Assembly (NCBI GenBank): GCA_910584665.1
Contig: CAJUBL010000058.1
Span: forward strand, 1 to 18,591
Length of the DNA stretch: 18,591 nt
Origin: an uncultured Muribaculaceae bacterium
Lineage (GTDB): Bacteria; Bacteroidota; Bacteroidia; Bacteroidales; Muribaculaceae
Reading direction: 5' to 3'
Shown one piece after another: positions 7,195-15,191 of the stretch. The notes under the pieces are model-generated. The model was not told where the DNA came from, searched no databases, and saw only the letters and a program-made list of their open reading frames with translations. The translations under genes were made by a program, and so were the position numbers. The stretch's first letter is position 1, and every line of letters starts with the position of its first letter.

Positions 7195-7937
7195 AACTAC
7201 TCGAAGGAAAGACCGCGTTGATCACAGGTGCTGCCCGTGGTATCGGCAAGGCACTGGCCCTGCGTTTTGCCCAGGAGGGAGCCAACATCGCATTCACCGA
7301 TCTCGTTATTGACGAGAATGGAAAGGAGACTGAGAAAGAGATTGCCGCATATGGTGTTAAGGTAAAAGGCTACGCTTCTAACGCCGCCGATTTCAATCAG
7401 ACCAAGGAAGTTGTGGCAGAGGTACATAAGGACTTTGGTTCGATCGATATTCTTGTGAATAACGCAGGTATAACAAAGGATGGCCTTATGATGAGGATGA
7501 CCGAGGCACAATGGGATGCCGTCATTGCAGTTAACCTCAAGAGTGCGTTCAACTTTATCAATGCTGTTCTGCCTGTAATGCTTCGTCAGCGGTCCGGATC
7601 AATCATCAATATGGCATCGGTTGTAGGTGTTCACGGTAATGCCGGACAGAGCAACTATGCCGCTTCCAAGGCAGGACTTATCGCACTTGCCAAGAGCATA
7701 GCTCAGGAGGTCGGTTCTCGTGGCATCCGTGCCAATGCGATCGCACCCGGTTTCATCGAGACCGCTATGACTGCCGCTCTTCCGGAGGATGTCCGTGCCG
7801 AGTGGTGCAAGAAGATTCCCTTGCGTCGCGGTGGAAAGGTTGAGGATATCGCCAATGTGGCTACATTCCTTGCCAGCGACATGTCAGGTTATGTCACCGG
7901 TCAGGTTATACAGGTCGACGGTGGCATGAACATGTAA
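7191..7937 (+). CDS. fabG: 3-oxoacyl-[acyl-carrier-protein] reductase (SDR family)
   Basis: This is a 248-residue classical short-chain dehydrogenase that reduces beta-ketoacyl-ACP in fatty-acid elongation. The cofactor glycine motif is TGAARGIG (12-19) and the NNAG motif is at 90-93. The catalytic tetrad N115, S143, Y156, K160 is complete (YAASK at 156-160). The PGFIET motif and the C-terminal GQVIQVDGGMNM end are typical of FabG. D37 at the end of the second beta strand is the position that usually favours NADH in classical SDRs, whereas most FabG enzymes use NADPH; the preference here is an inference. It is translated from an ATG overlapping the TetR stop and is followed by a terminator. 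Another SDR role cannot be excluded. Confidence 0.92.
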   Translation: MKLLEGKTALITGAARGIGKALALRFAQEGANIAFTDLVIDENGKETEKEIAAYGVKVKGYASNAADFNQTKEVVAEVHKDFGSIDILVNNAGITKDGLMMRMTEAQWDAVIAVNLKSAFNFINAVLPVMLRQRSGSIINMASVVGVHGNAGQSNYAASKAGLIALAKSIAQEVGSRGIRANAIAPGFIETAMTAALPEDVRAEWCKKIPLRRGGKVEDIANVATFLASDMSGYVTGQVIQVDGGMNM

Positions 7938-7967
7938 CAGGCATGTTCCATCAGAAAAACTGATACA

Positions 7968-8021
7968 GATATCCGGAAACCGGGACACCAATGAAAATCC
8001 CGGCTTCCGGGTATTTGTTTT
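7968..8021 (+). terminator. Intrinsic terminator after fabG
   Basis: A long stem-loop pairs CCGGAAACCGGGA (7973-7985) with TCCCGGCTTCCGG (7998-8010), with one A/C mismatch and a 12-nt loop. It is extended outward by a few weaker pairs and then runs into TTTGTTTT (8014-8021). It is about 35 nt after the fabG stop. A small ATCAG/CTGAT hairpin (7950-7964) precedes it. Confidence 0.88.
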
Positions 8022-8045
8022 AATGTCCGATTTTAAGTACTTTTG
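8014..8045 (+). promoter_or_regulatory. Bacteroidetes -33/-7 promoter for DUF4290-rimM
   Basis: TTTG (8014-8017) and TACTTTTG (8038-8045) are separated by exactly 20 nt, a perfect match to the TTTG / TAnnTTTG consensus. Transcription should begin near 8052, about 24 nt before the ATG at 8076. The -33 box coincides with the U-tract of the fabG terminator. This placement decides the DUF4290 start, because an upstream TTG start at 8043 would lie inside the promoter. Confidence 0.72.
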
Positions 8046-8075
8046 TGTCAAATATCATTTAACGGTGAAATAACG

Positions 8076-8663
8076 ATGCTGACATACAATACACAACTCA
8101 AGAAACTCATTCTGCCGGAATACGGGCGTAATATACAGCGTATGATCGATCACTGCATTACCATCGAAGACCGTGACGAGCGGTCACACTGTGCCCGTTC
8201 CATAATTCAGGCTATGGGTAATCTGTTTCCTGAATTGCGGGATCCGGAGAATAACAACCGAAAGCTTTGGGATCATCTTGTCATAATGTCTGATTTTAAA
8301 CTTGATGTGGATTTTCCCTGTGATGTAATAAAAGCTGAGTGTCTGGAGACTATGCCTGATCCGGTCATGCGGGATGCTACTTATATAAAGTATCGTCATT
8401 ATGGACGTATGCTCCCGGAGATGATAGCCAAGGCCGCTGAGATGGAACCGGGGGAGGAACAGGATGCTCTGGTGCTTTATCTCGCCAATCATATGAAGAA
8501 GCTCATGCTGGCGGTCAACAAGGATGGTGTTGAGGATGCCAGGATATTCAGGGATCTCAGGGAGATGTCCGATGGTCGTATCAGCCTTGATCCGGAGAAT
8601 GTGCATCTGCACCAGTTCATGGAGGCGCCGTCGGTTACTGGTAAAAAGAAGAAGAAAAAATGA
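8076..8663 (+). CDS. DUF4290 protein
   Basis: This 195-residue protein matches the Bacteroidetes family DUF4290: near the N-terminus it has YNTQ, then LPEYGRNIQ (13-21), then an acidic ITIEDRDER stretch, and a KLWDHLVIMSDF block. The family's function is unknown. The chain is mostly helical and soluble, without a signal peptide. It ends in GKKKKKK, a six-lysine tail. The ATG at 8076 fits both the family N-terminus (MLTYNTQ) and the promoter; an upstream TTG start adds 11 residues but is not credible. The stop overlaps the rimM start by 4 nt, so production is coupled to a 30S maturation factor, hinting at a ribosome-related job. That link is inferred from context only. Confidence 0.9.
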   Translation: MLTYNTQLKKLILPEYGRNIQRMIDHCITIEDRDERSHCARSIIQAMGNLFPELRDPENNNRKLWDHLVIMSDFKLDVDFPCDVIKAECLETMPDPVMRDATYIKYRHYGRMLPEMIAKAAEMEPGEEQDALVLYLANHMKKLMLAVNKDGVEDARIFRDLREMSDGRISLDPENVHLHQFMEAPSVTGKKKKKK

Positions 8664-9193
8664 TAAGAGACAATGAAATAACCCTTATAGGATATTTTGG
8701 TAAGCCTCATGGGGTCAACGGTGAGATAAATCTGTTGACCGATGTTGATGTTGAGGCGCTGTCTTGTGTCATTGTTGATGTGGATGGTATAAATGTGCCA
8801 TTTTTTCCTGACTCGGTCCGCCCCCGTGGAACAGGATCGTATCTCGTTGTTATGGACGGACTTACAAATGAAGATGAGGTTATTCCATTAGTCAACAGGA
8901 AAGTGTATGCGTTAAAGCAGGAACTTATTTCTGCCGGTGGCGGAGATCCGGGTCCCGATGGGGACGGGTTCTATGCCGAAGATCTGATCGGTTATGATGT
9001 AGAGGATGCCGAGGCCGGATTGTCAGGAATTATAGAAGATGTCGATGATACGACTGAGAATGTTCTGTTTGTGGTTCGTGCCGGTGACGGGCGTCGTATT
9101 CTCATTCCGGTGGCCGACGAATTTATACGTGATATTGATGTTGATAACAGGCATGTGACGCTTTATTTACCTGCCGGAATACTTGATTTGTAG
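8660..9193 (+). CDS. rimM: Ribosome maturation factor RimM
   Basis: This is a 177-residue 30S maturation factor that binds ribosomal protein S19 and helps fold the 16S rRNA 3' (head) domain. The N-terminal RimM barrel opens with GKPHGVNGE (14-22), the family signature. A glycine- and aspartate-rich linker (about 92-103) leads to the PRC-barrel, which begins FYAEDLIGYDV (104-114) and ends with the typical LPAGILDL tail. Length is normal. Translation starts in the ATGA overlap with the DUF4290 gene. There is no terminator-like stem followed by T residues between rimM and the efflux operon 57 nt downstream, so some read-through is possible. Confidence 0.94.
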   Translation: MIRDNEITLIGYFGKPHGVNGEINLLTDVDVEALSCVIVDVDGINVPFFPDSVRPRGTGSYLVVMDGLTNEDEVIPLVNRKVYALKQELISAGGGDPGPDGDGFYAEDLIGYDVEDAEAGLSGIIEDVDDTTENVLFVVRAGDGRRILIPVADEFIRDIDVDNRHVTLYLPAGILDL

Positions 9194-9212
9194 AGCGAAC
9201 GATTTGATATGG

Positions 9213-9248
9213 ATGTGTGTTTATAAATTAATTAAATTAAACACACAT
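9213..9248. repeat. 11-bp perfect inverted repeat just before the efflux operon
   Basis: ATGTGTGTTTA (9213-9223) and TAAACACACAT (9238-9248) are perfect complements around a 14-nt AT-only spacer that itself contains TTAATTAA. The right arm ends 2 nt before the ATG of the outer-membrane channel gene. It is not followed by T residues, so it is more likely an operator or an RNA stem affecting initiation than a terminator. No canonical promoter is seen beside it; TTTG at 9203-9206 with TAAATTAA at 9224-9231 is only a weak match. Confidence 0.6.
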
Positions 9249-9250
9249 AA

Positions 9251-10663
9251 ATGAAAACACACATTAGCGTTTCATCTTTTTTTACAGCCGTTGCGTTGCT
9301 CTCAGGTGTGATGGAAATACAGGCTCAGGATGGTCTGAATGATTCTATTCCCGCGAGTTGGCTGTATATGAGTGATCTCGAGACTACGTCAATGCCGTGT
9401 GACGATACATGGTGGAGAGCATTTGATGATTCCTTGCTCGACTCACTGATACGGATGGGATTTGAAAACAACTACAGTCTGGATATGGTTGCAAGGCGTA
9501 TTAATATAGCGCGAAGCAGTGTGGGTGCAGCCAGGTCGTCCTATTTCCCTGAGGTGACTTTAGGTGTCGGCTGGACACGTAGCCGCAGTTCGGGTATGAC
9601 CGGCAGGGAACCTGGAGCGGCGGCAACCGGTTCGTACTGGAACTTAGGTCTTGATATGAGTTGGGAGATCGATCTGTTCGGTAAGATAACATCGCGTGTC
9701 GGTCAGGAAAAATCGCTTTATAAAGCCACTAAAGCCGAATATGCGGGAGCCATGCTGGTACTGGCTTCAAATATAGCTTCAACCTATTTTCAGTTAAGAG
9801 TATGGCAGACCGAACGTGAAATTGCTGACCGGCATACTGAACGACAATTGCGTGTGGTGAAGATAACAGAAGACCGTTTTGACTGTGGTCTTGGCAATAT
9901 GCTGGAGGTCACACAGGCCCGCGAAGTCTATTACTCCACGATGTCTTCGATTCCGGTACTTGAGAACTCGATCAATACGGCAATCAATTCACTCGCTATA
10001 CTCGTAGGAGTGTATCCCGAGGAGATTTATGGACGTCTGTCTGTGGCAAGACCGTTGCCCGGTAGTTATATACTTGTACCGGTAGGGTTGCCTGCCGACC
10101 TGTTAAGCCGCCGTCCGGATATTGTACAGGCCCGGATGCAGCTCGCTTCATATGCCGGTCAGCTGGGCATAGCCAGGAAAGATTTTCTGCCTGCCCTGAC
10201 AATTAACGGTTCAGTAGGAACTGCTGTCCATGACATGAAGGATATGTTTGACCGGTCATCGGTCACTTACAGTATATCCCCTACCCTTTCATGGACATTG
10301 TTCAGCGGTCTAAAGCGGAGATATAATGCCGCCATAGCGCGTGAACAGTTACAGATAGGGCTTGACAACTATAATCTCACTGTTATGACAGCCGTAAGGG
10401 ACGTTGAGAACGCCATGTCGTCATACCGGGCGTCATTGAGACATATAGAGGCAATGGAATTGCTTCTTGAGCAGTCTGCCAAAGCGCTCGATCTTGCTCT
10501 TGATCTTTATAAGAGCAGTCTTACTCAGTTTTCGAATGTTGTTAATGCCCAGATGAATGTTCTGGCTAATGAGAACTCGCTTGTCGTAGCCCGTGGACGG
10601 GCCTTAAGCGATATTGTAACTCTGCATGAAGCGATAGGCGGAGGATGGTCAGGAGTCTTATAG
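9251..10663 (+). CDS. RND efflux outer-membrane channel (TolC/OprM-type)
   Basis: This is a 470-residue outer-membrane factor that forms the exit duct of a tripartite pump. A signal peptide (about 1-25, cleavage near IQA|QDG) lacks a lipobox cysteine, unlike many NodT/OprM proteins. An early WWRAFDDSLLDSLI block is followed by the first helical hairpin repeat, and LLSRRPDIVQAR (284-295) opens the second repeat, as in the family. The Y/F-rich beta segments (FPEVTLGVGWTRS and FLPALTINGSVG) should form the barrel strands. It is the first gene of an operon, 16 nt ahead of the adaptor. The substrate cannot be deduced. Confidence 0.93.
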   Translation: MKTHISVSSFFTAVALLSGVMEIQAQDGLNDSIPASWLYMSDLETTSMPCDDTWWRAFDDSLLDSLIRMGFENNYSLDMVARRINIARSSVGAARSSYFPEVTLGVGWTRSRSSGMTGREPGAAATGSYWNLGLDMSWEIDLFGKITSRVGQEKSLYKATKAEYAGAMLVLASNIASTYFQLRVWQTEREIADRHTERQLRVVKITEDRFDCGLGNMLEVTQAREVYYSTMSSIPVLENSINTAINSLAILVGVYPEEIYGRLSVARPLPGSYILVPVGLPADLLSRRPDIVQARMQLASYAGQLGIARKDFLPALTINGSVGTAVHDMKDMFDRSSVTYSISPTLSWTLFSGLKRRYNAAIAREQLQIGLDNYNLTVMTAVRDVENAMSSYRASLRHIEAMELLLEQSAKALDLALDLYKSSLTQFSNVVNAQMNVLANENSLVVARGRALSDIVTLHEAIGGGWSGVL

Positions 10664-10679
10664 TTTAAAATCTGATACA

Positions 10680-11810
10680 ATGAAAAGCATACATCTCAGT
10701 ATTGAATTGGCCGTCTTGATGTCGGCTGCATCGTCATTCCTGGTTTCGTGTTCTGATCATAATTCTACAGGCAGAATAAAGGATAGCGGACTTTCAGTGA
10801 ATGTATCCATACCGGTAGTTGATTCGGTCGTAATCCATAAATCATATCCGGGTTATCTGGGTGCCGACCAGAGTATAGACATAGTGGCACGCGTAAACGG
10901 CAATCTTATAGATAAATGTTTCGGAGACGGAGATATTGTCAGGAAAGGCGAGGTGCTGTTCAGAATCGAAGATTCCCAGTACCGTGATCAGCTGCGGCAG
11001 GCACAGGCCCAGCTTGCAACAGCAATAGCCGTCGGAGAATATGCCGCCAGACATTATTCGGCCATGAAGAAAGCATTGGCCAGTGATGCGGTATCGCAGA
11101 TGGACGTCATACAGTCGGAGAGTGCCATGAACGAGGCAAAGGCCGCGATCGAGAGTGCCAGGGCTGCGGTAAGTACAGCCCGGACCACACTTGGATATTG
11201 CACGATAACTTCCCCTATTGAGGGACGTGCTGCGGCTCCGTCATACTCCGTAGGTGAATATCTCAGTGGCGGAGGTGCTCCGGTCAGACTCACTACAGTC
11301 TATGATGACCGTAAGGTCAAAGCTAATATCTCGGTGGAAGATGCCCGTTATCTTGAGATAATATCCAACCTGAGGGATATGTCGGTCGATTATGATTCTA
11401 TCCCGGTAACGTTTAACGATAAGGTAAACAGTGTGTTTTACGGCAGGCTATGTTATGTCGCACCGAATATACTGACCAATACCGGTACAATAGGTGTACA
11501 GATTGAGATAAATAATCCGGACGGGGTTCTTAAGGATGGAATGTATGCGGTTGTGGATATGCCTGTTTCAAGTGATCCTCAGGCTATACTTGTCAGGGAC
11601 ACATCAATAGGTTCCGATCAGCTCGGTAAGTATATGTATATAGTCAATGACTCCGATAGAATAGAGTACCATACGGTCGAGACCGGTGAGCTTGTTAATG
11701 ATTCAATGAGAATTATCACCAAAGGTATACGTCCGGGACAAAGATATGTTACTGAGGCGCTGCTGAAAGTACGTCCCGGCATGACCGTCAGACCTAATAT
11801 TGTCAGGTAA
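10680..11810 (+). CDS. RND efflux periplasmic adaptor lipoprotein (AcrA/MexA-type)
   Basis: This is a 376-residue membrane fusion protein linking the inner-membrane pump to the outer-membrane channel. The signal sequence ends in FLVSC, so C24 should be lipidated and anchor the protein to a membrane. A biotinyl-lipoyl-like half domain (about 66-98, with RVNGNL and GDIVRKGEVLF) is followed by a coiled-coil hairpin (about 99-170) rich in A, Q and E. The second half domain follows (TITSPIEGRA near 175-184), then beta-barrel and membrane-proximal domains to the end. It lies between channel and pump genes with 16-nt and 15-nt gaps. Confidence 0.95.
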   Translation: MKSIHLSIELAVLMSAASSFLVSCSDHNSTGRIKDSGLSVNVSIPVVDSVVIHKSYPGYLGADQSIDIVARVNGNLIDKCFGDGDIVRKGEVLFRIEDSQYRDQLRQAQAQLATAIAVGEYAARHYSAMKKALASDAVSQMDVIQSESAMNEAKAAIESARAAVSTARTTLGYCTITSPIEGRAAAPSYSVGEYLSGGGAPVRLTTVYDDRKVKANISVEDARYLEIISNLRDMSVDYDSIPVTFNDKVNSVFYGRLCYVAPNILTNTGTIGVQIEINNPDGVLKDGMYAVVDMPVSSDPQAILVRDTSIGSDQLGKYMYIVNDSDRIEYHTVETGELVNDSMRIITKGIRPGQRYVTEALLKVRPGMTVRPNIVR

Positions 11811-11825
11811 TTTAAAATTATCGTT

Positions 11826-14800
11826 ATGTTTTCACGTTTCTTTATTGACCGTCCTGTATTCGCCACTGTGCTGGCTGTATTGATGATACTTGCAGGATTG
11901 ATTGCTGTAAGGACGTTGCCCGTGGACCAGTATCCTGATATCACACCGCCTACTGTACGCGTATCGGCTGTGTATCCGGGTGCCGATGCGGCTACTGTCG
12001 CAGAGACAGTCGGTGCCCCTATCGAAGAGCAGGTAAATGGTGTCGGGGGAATGATGTATATGAGTTCCAGTTCCGGCTCGGACGGAACTTATGGCCTGAC
12101 CGTAACCTTTGAGAACGGTACCGATCTTGATATGGCCACAGTGAAAGTCCAGAATCGGGTGGCTCTCGCCGAGCCGGGCCTTCCCGCCTCTGTGAGACAG
12201 CAGGGAATTTCGGTTACAGGTGAGTCTGCGAATATCATCCTTTTTGTGGCGATAGAGGGAGACAGTATACATAACTATGACGGATTGTATCTTACCAACT
12301 ATGCCAGACTTAATGTAGTTGATGAGATTGCACGTATTGACGGTGTAGGTGGCGTCGATGTCATGGGAGCCGGCAGTTATAGTATGAGGGTGTGGCTCGA
12401 TCCCGATCTTATGAGAGTGAGAAATGTAACAGCTGAGGATGTCATGGCGGCCATACGTTCACAGAATATGGAAGTGTCGGCAGGTAGCGTCGGAGCGCCT
12501 CCGGTTGCTGGTGACGAAGCATTCCAGTTTACTCTCGTTTCAAATGGACGGCTTGTCATGGCCGATGAGTTTGCAGGCATAGTTATTCGCAATAATGGTA
12601 ATAATTATCTGAGACTTAAGGATGTGGCCAGGATTGATCTTGGCAGTGAGAGTTACAGCGTGTCATCACAGGTGTCCGGAAAGGAGGCTGGACTGCTTGC
12701 TGTTTATCAGACACCCGGATCCAATGCCCTCGAAGTCGCATCGCGAGTTAAGGCCAGGCTGACCGATCTGGAACCTTATTTTCCCGAAGGTGTTAACTAC
12801 CGGGTGGTAATGAATACAACTGATTTTGTTTCGGCTTCTGTTGAGGATGTGCTGGTAACGTTTGTCGAGACTACATTGATTGTGATGTTTATAATTCTGT
12901 TGTTTCTGCAGAATTGGCGTGCGGTAATAATACCGATGATAACTATACCGGTGTCGCTTATTGCCACGTTTGCTGTGATAAAGCTTATGGGATTCACAAT
13001 CAATACACTTACATTATTCGGTCTCGTTCTTGCAATTGCGGTAGTTGTCGATGACGCGATAGTTGTGGTTGAGGATTGTGCCCGTATTGTCGATGACGGG
13101 AAGATGACTTCCCGTCAGGCGGCCGGCCGGGCTATGGCTGAATTGCAGGGGCCTGTGATAGGTGAGGTACTTGTGTTGCTGTCTGTTTTCATTCCTACGG
13201 CTTTCATTAGCGGAATTACAGGAGAGCTATACAGGCAGTTCGCACTTACAATTGCCGTATCTACAGCGTTTTCCGGTTTCATTGCGCTGACATTCACACC
13301 GGCCATGTGTGCTTTGTTTCTAAAGCCTCGCCGTGCTCCTGAATTCTTCCTGTACCGTTGGTTTGACAAGGGATGGTCATGGATTGCCGGTGCATATTCC
13401 TCGATAATCGGAAAATTAATCAGGAGGCCCGCTGTTGCCACAGGTATATATATATTGTTGTGTATAGTGGCATTCTGGGGATTTATAAAATGGCCGGTAT
13501 CCTATGTTCCTCAGGAAGATATGGGATATTTTATGACTTCAGTGCGATTGCCGGCCGGTGCTTCGTCCGAACGTACGTCCGGAATTATGAAAGAGGTGTC
13601 CGAGCGTCTTATGGCTCAGCCTGAGATTGATGATGTCATCTCGATCACCGGAATGTCGTTTCTTGCAGGAGGAAATGGCAGTAATCTCGGATCATTGTTT
13701 GTTGTTATGAAACCATGGAATGAGCGCCGTGGACATGGAGAGTCGGCAAGTTGTGTCATAGATCGTATGAACGACGAGTTGGCAGACATTCAGGGGGCCG
13801 ATGTTTTCTCGATCAGTCCGCCGGCGATACCGGGACTTGGTCTTTCGTCGGGTCTGCAGATGCAATTGCTTGATATTAATAACCGTGGACCCAGGGAAAT
13901 GATGCAGGCTATAGATGACATTGTGAACCGTGCATACCGGGATGAGCGTATTGCTCGGGTCAATACACTCTACGAGGGAGAAGTACCGCAATATACGATT
14001 AATATCAATCGTGACAAAGTTAAGATGCTGGGACTCTCGTTGAGTTCTGTTTTCTCTACCCTGTCAAGTTTCATGGGTGGAAGTTATGTCAATGATTTTA
14101 TTGAATTCGGACGTGTATATCAGGTCAATATCGGTGCTGATGCCATGGCCCGCGGCCGAGTGGATGATGTTTTGAAACTGAGTGTACGGAATGCAGACGG
14201 AGATATGGTGCCGTTCGCTTCATTCGCCAGTGTCGTACCCTCTGTCGGCCGATCGTCGGTAAGTCGTTACAATATGTACCAGACAGCATCTCTGACCGCT
14301 ACGCCCTCACACGGTGTCAGCTCATCGGACGGTATCAGTGCCATGGAGGATATTGTAAGGGATGCTGTCGGCGATACATTCTCATATGCCTGGACCGGTG
14401 AGGCTTATCAGGAAACTCGGGACGGAACTACAGTTGCGATGGTTCTGTTATTTGCCGTGATAATCACCATTCTGGTACTTGCCGCCCAGTATGAGAACTG
14501 GACAGATCCTGTAGCTGTGGTTATTTCAATGCCTATGGCATTACTTGGAACTGTATTGGGATGCTGGTTCATGTCGCAGAGTATCAGTATATATAGCCAG
14601 ATTGGTATAATACTTCTTATTGGCCTCTCGGCTAAAAATGCAATTCTCATCGTTGAGTATGCTGCCGATTATCGCAAATCAGGACAGTCCGTCCGTAATG
14701 CTGCGATTAATGCCGGCAAAGTTCGTTTCAGACCTATCATGATGACTGCTATTGCCTTTGTATTCGGTGTTATGCCGATGCTTTTTGCAACAGGCGCTGG

Positions 14801-14996
14801 TGCCGAAAGCCGTATATCGCTTGGCACGGCTGTGGTATTCGGTATGGCAGTCAATGCTATCGCTGGAACATTGTTTGTGCCCGGTTTATGGGCCCTGCTG
14901 CAGCGGTTCCGGGAGAAATATCTCAGTCGTGTTTTCAGCAGAAAGCTGACACCGACGGAAAAAAAGCAATCCGGAGAACACGTCGACAATCAGTAA
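11826..14996 (+). CDS. RND multidrug efflux pump, inner-membrane subunit (AcrB/HAE-1 type)
   Basis: This is a 1056-residue proton-driven pump protein, the normal length for AcrB relatives. It begins with the family N-terminus (FFIDRPVFATVLA) leading into the first membrane helix, and the two halves repeat the helix plus large periplasmic loop pattern. The proton-relay aspartates D409 and D410 lie in the fourth helix (VVVDDAIVVVED), and K937 lies in the tenth-helix motif GLSAKNAILIVEYA. The ITGMSF and PPAIPGLGLSSGLQMQL stretches match the porter domain of HAE-1 pumps. Substrates are likely hydrophobic drugs, bile salts or similar, which is an inference for a gut-type organism. It is the last gene of the operon. 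Confidence 0.96.
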   Translation: MFSRFFIDRPVFATVLAVLMILAGLIAVRTLPVDQYPDITPPTVRVSAVYPGADAATVAETVGAPIEEQVNGVGGMMYMSSSSGSDGTYGLTVTFENGTDLDMATVKVQNRVALAEPGLPASVRQQGISVTGESANIILFVAIEGDSIHNYDGLYLTNYARLNVVDEIARIDGVGGVDVMGAGSYSMRVWLDPDLMRVRNVTAEDVMAAIRSQNMEVSAGSVGAPPVAGDEAFQFTLVSNGRLVMADEFAGIVIRNNGNNYLRLKDVARIDLGSESYSVSSQVSGKEAGLLAVYQTPGSNALEVASRVKARLTDLEPYFPEGVNYRVVMNTTDFVSASVEDVLVTFVETTLIVMFIILLFLQNWRAVIIPMITIPVSLIATFAVIKLMGFTINTLTLFGLVLAIAVVVDDAIVVVEDCARIVDDGKMTSRQAAGRAMAELQGPVIGEVLVLLSVFIPTAFISGITGELYRQFALTIAVSTAFSGFIALTFTPAMCALFLKPRRAPEFFLYRWFDKGWSWIAGAYSSIIGKLIRRPAVATGIYILLCIVAFWGFIKWPVSYVPQEDMGYFMTSVRLPAGASSERTSGIMKEVSERLMAQPEIDDVISITGMSFLAGGNGSNLGSLFVVMKPWNERRGHGESASCVIDRMNDELADIQGADVFSISPPAIPGLGLSSGLQMQLLDINNRGPREMMQAIDDIVNRAYRDERIARVNTLYEGEVPQYTININRDKVKMLGLSLSSVFSTLSSFMGGSYVNDFIEFGRVYQVNIGADAMARGRVDDVLKLSVRNADGDMVPFASFASVVPSVGRSSVSRYNMYQTASLTATPSHGVSSSDGISAMEDIVRDAVGDTFSYAWTGEAYQETRDGTTVAMVLLFAVIITILVLAAQYENWTDPVAVVISMPMALLGTVLGCWFMSQSISIYSQIGIILLIGLSAKNAILIVEYAADYRKSGQSVRNAAINAGKVRFRPIMMTAIAFVFGVMPMLFATGAGAESRISLGTAVVFGMAVNAIAGTLFVPGLWALLQRFREKYLSRVFSRKLTPTEKKQSGEHVDNQ

Positions 14997-15003
14997 TTCA
15001 TTA

Positions 15004-15040
15004 AGACCCCTGGTTTAACATAAACTGGAGTCCGGGGTCT
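15004..15040. terminator. Stem-loop after the RND operon (first of two)
   Basis: AGACCCC (15004-15010) pairs with GGGGTCT (15034-15040); inside it GTTTA and TAAAC add a second short stem. It sits 7 nt after the pump stop codon. It has no T tract on the plus strand, so it is a weak terminator by itself or part of a compound structure. Confidence 0.45.
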
Positions 15041-15043
15041 AAA

Positions 15044-15086
15044 AGTCATCCCGTAGTCCGATGGAATATATGACTACGGGATGACT
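15044..15086. terminator. 15-bp perfect stem-loop after the RND operon
   Basis: AGTCATCCCGTAGTC (15044-15058) and GACTACGGGATGACT (15072-15086) are perfect complements with a 13-nt loop. On the plus strand it is followed by ACTTTCAGTT, a poor T tract; on the minus strand by TTTTAG. It probably works as a bidirectional terminator between the convergent RND and AI-2E genes. Confidence 0.6.
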
Positions 15087-15191
15087 ACTTTCAGTTATTA
15101 CATGTATGGAAAGCTGTTGTGTGTTTTATAGTATCTTTCAGTCGATGATAGTTCTTTTTTCATAGATGTCTTATTAGACGTATATAATTGA
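15087..15191. other. Unassigned convergent spacer
   Basis: This AT-rich stretch lies between the two terminator-like clusters. It contains a T6 run at 15155-15160 and a short GTCT/AGAC hairpin around 15168-15179, but no ORF or promoter that I would defend. Within 14997-15250 the stem-loops are the only clear content. Confidence 0.4.

Noticed and set aside
8043..8075. Upstream TTG start for the DUF4290 gene
   Set aside because: It overlaps the -7 element of the promoter and the extra 11 residues do not fit the family N-terminus.
9213..9248. Reading the inverted repeat as a rimM terminator
   Set aside because: The arms are AT-rich at their inner ends and are followed by the ATG rather than a T tract.
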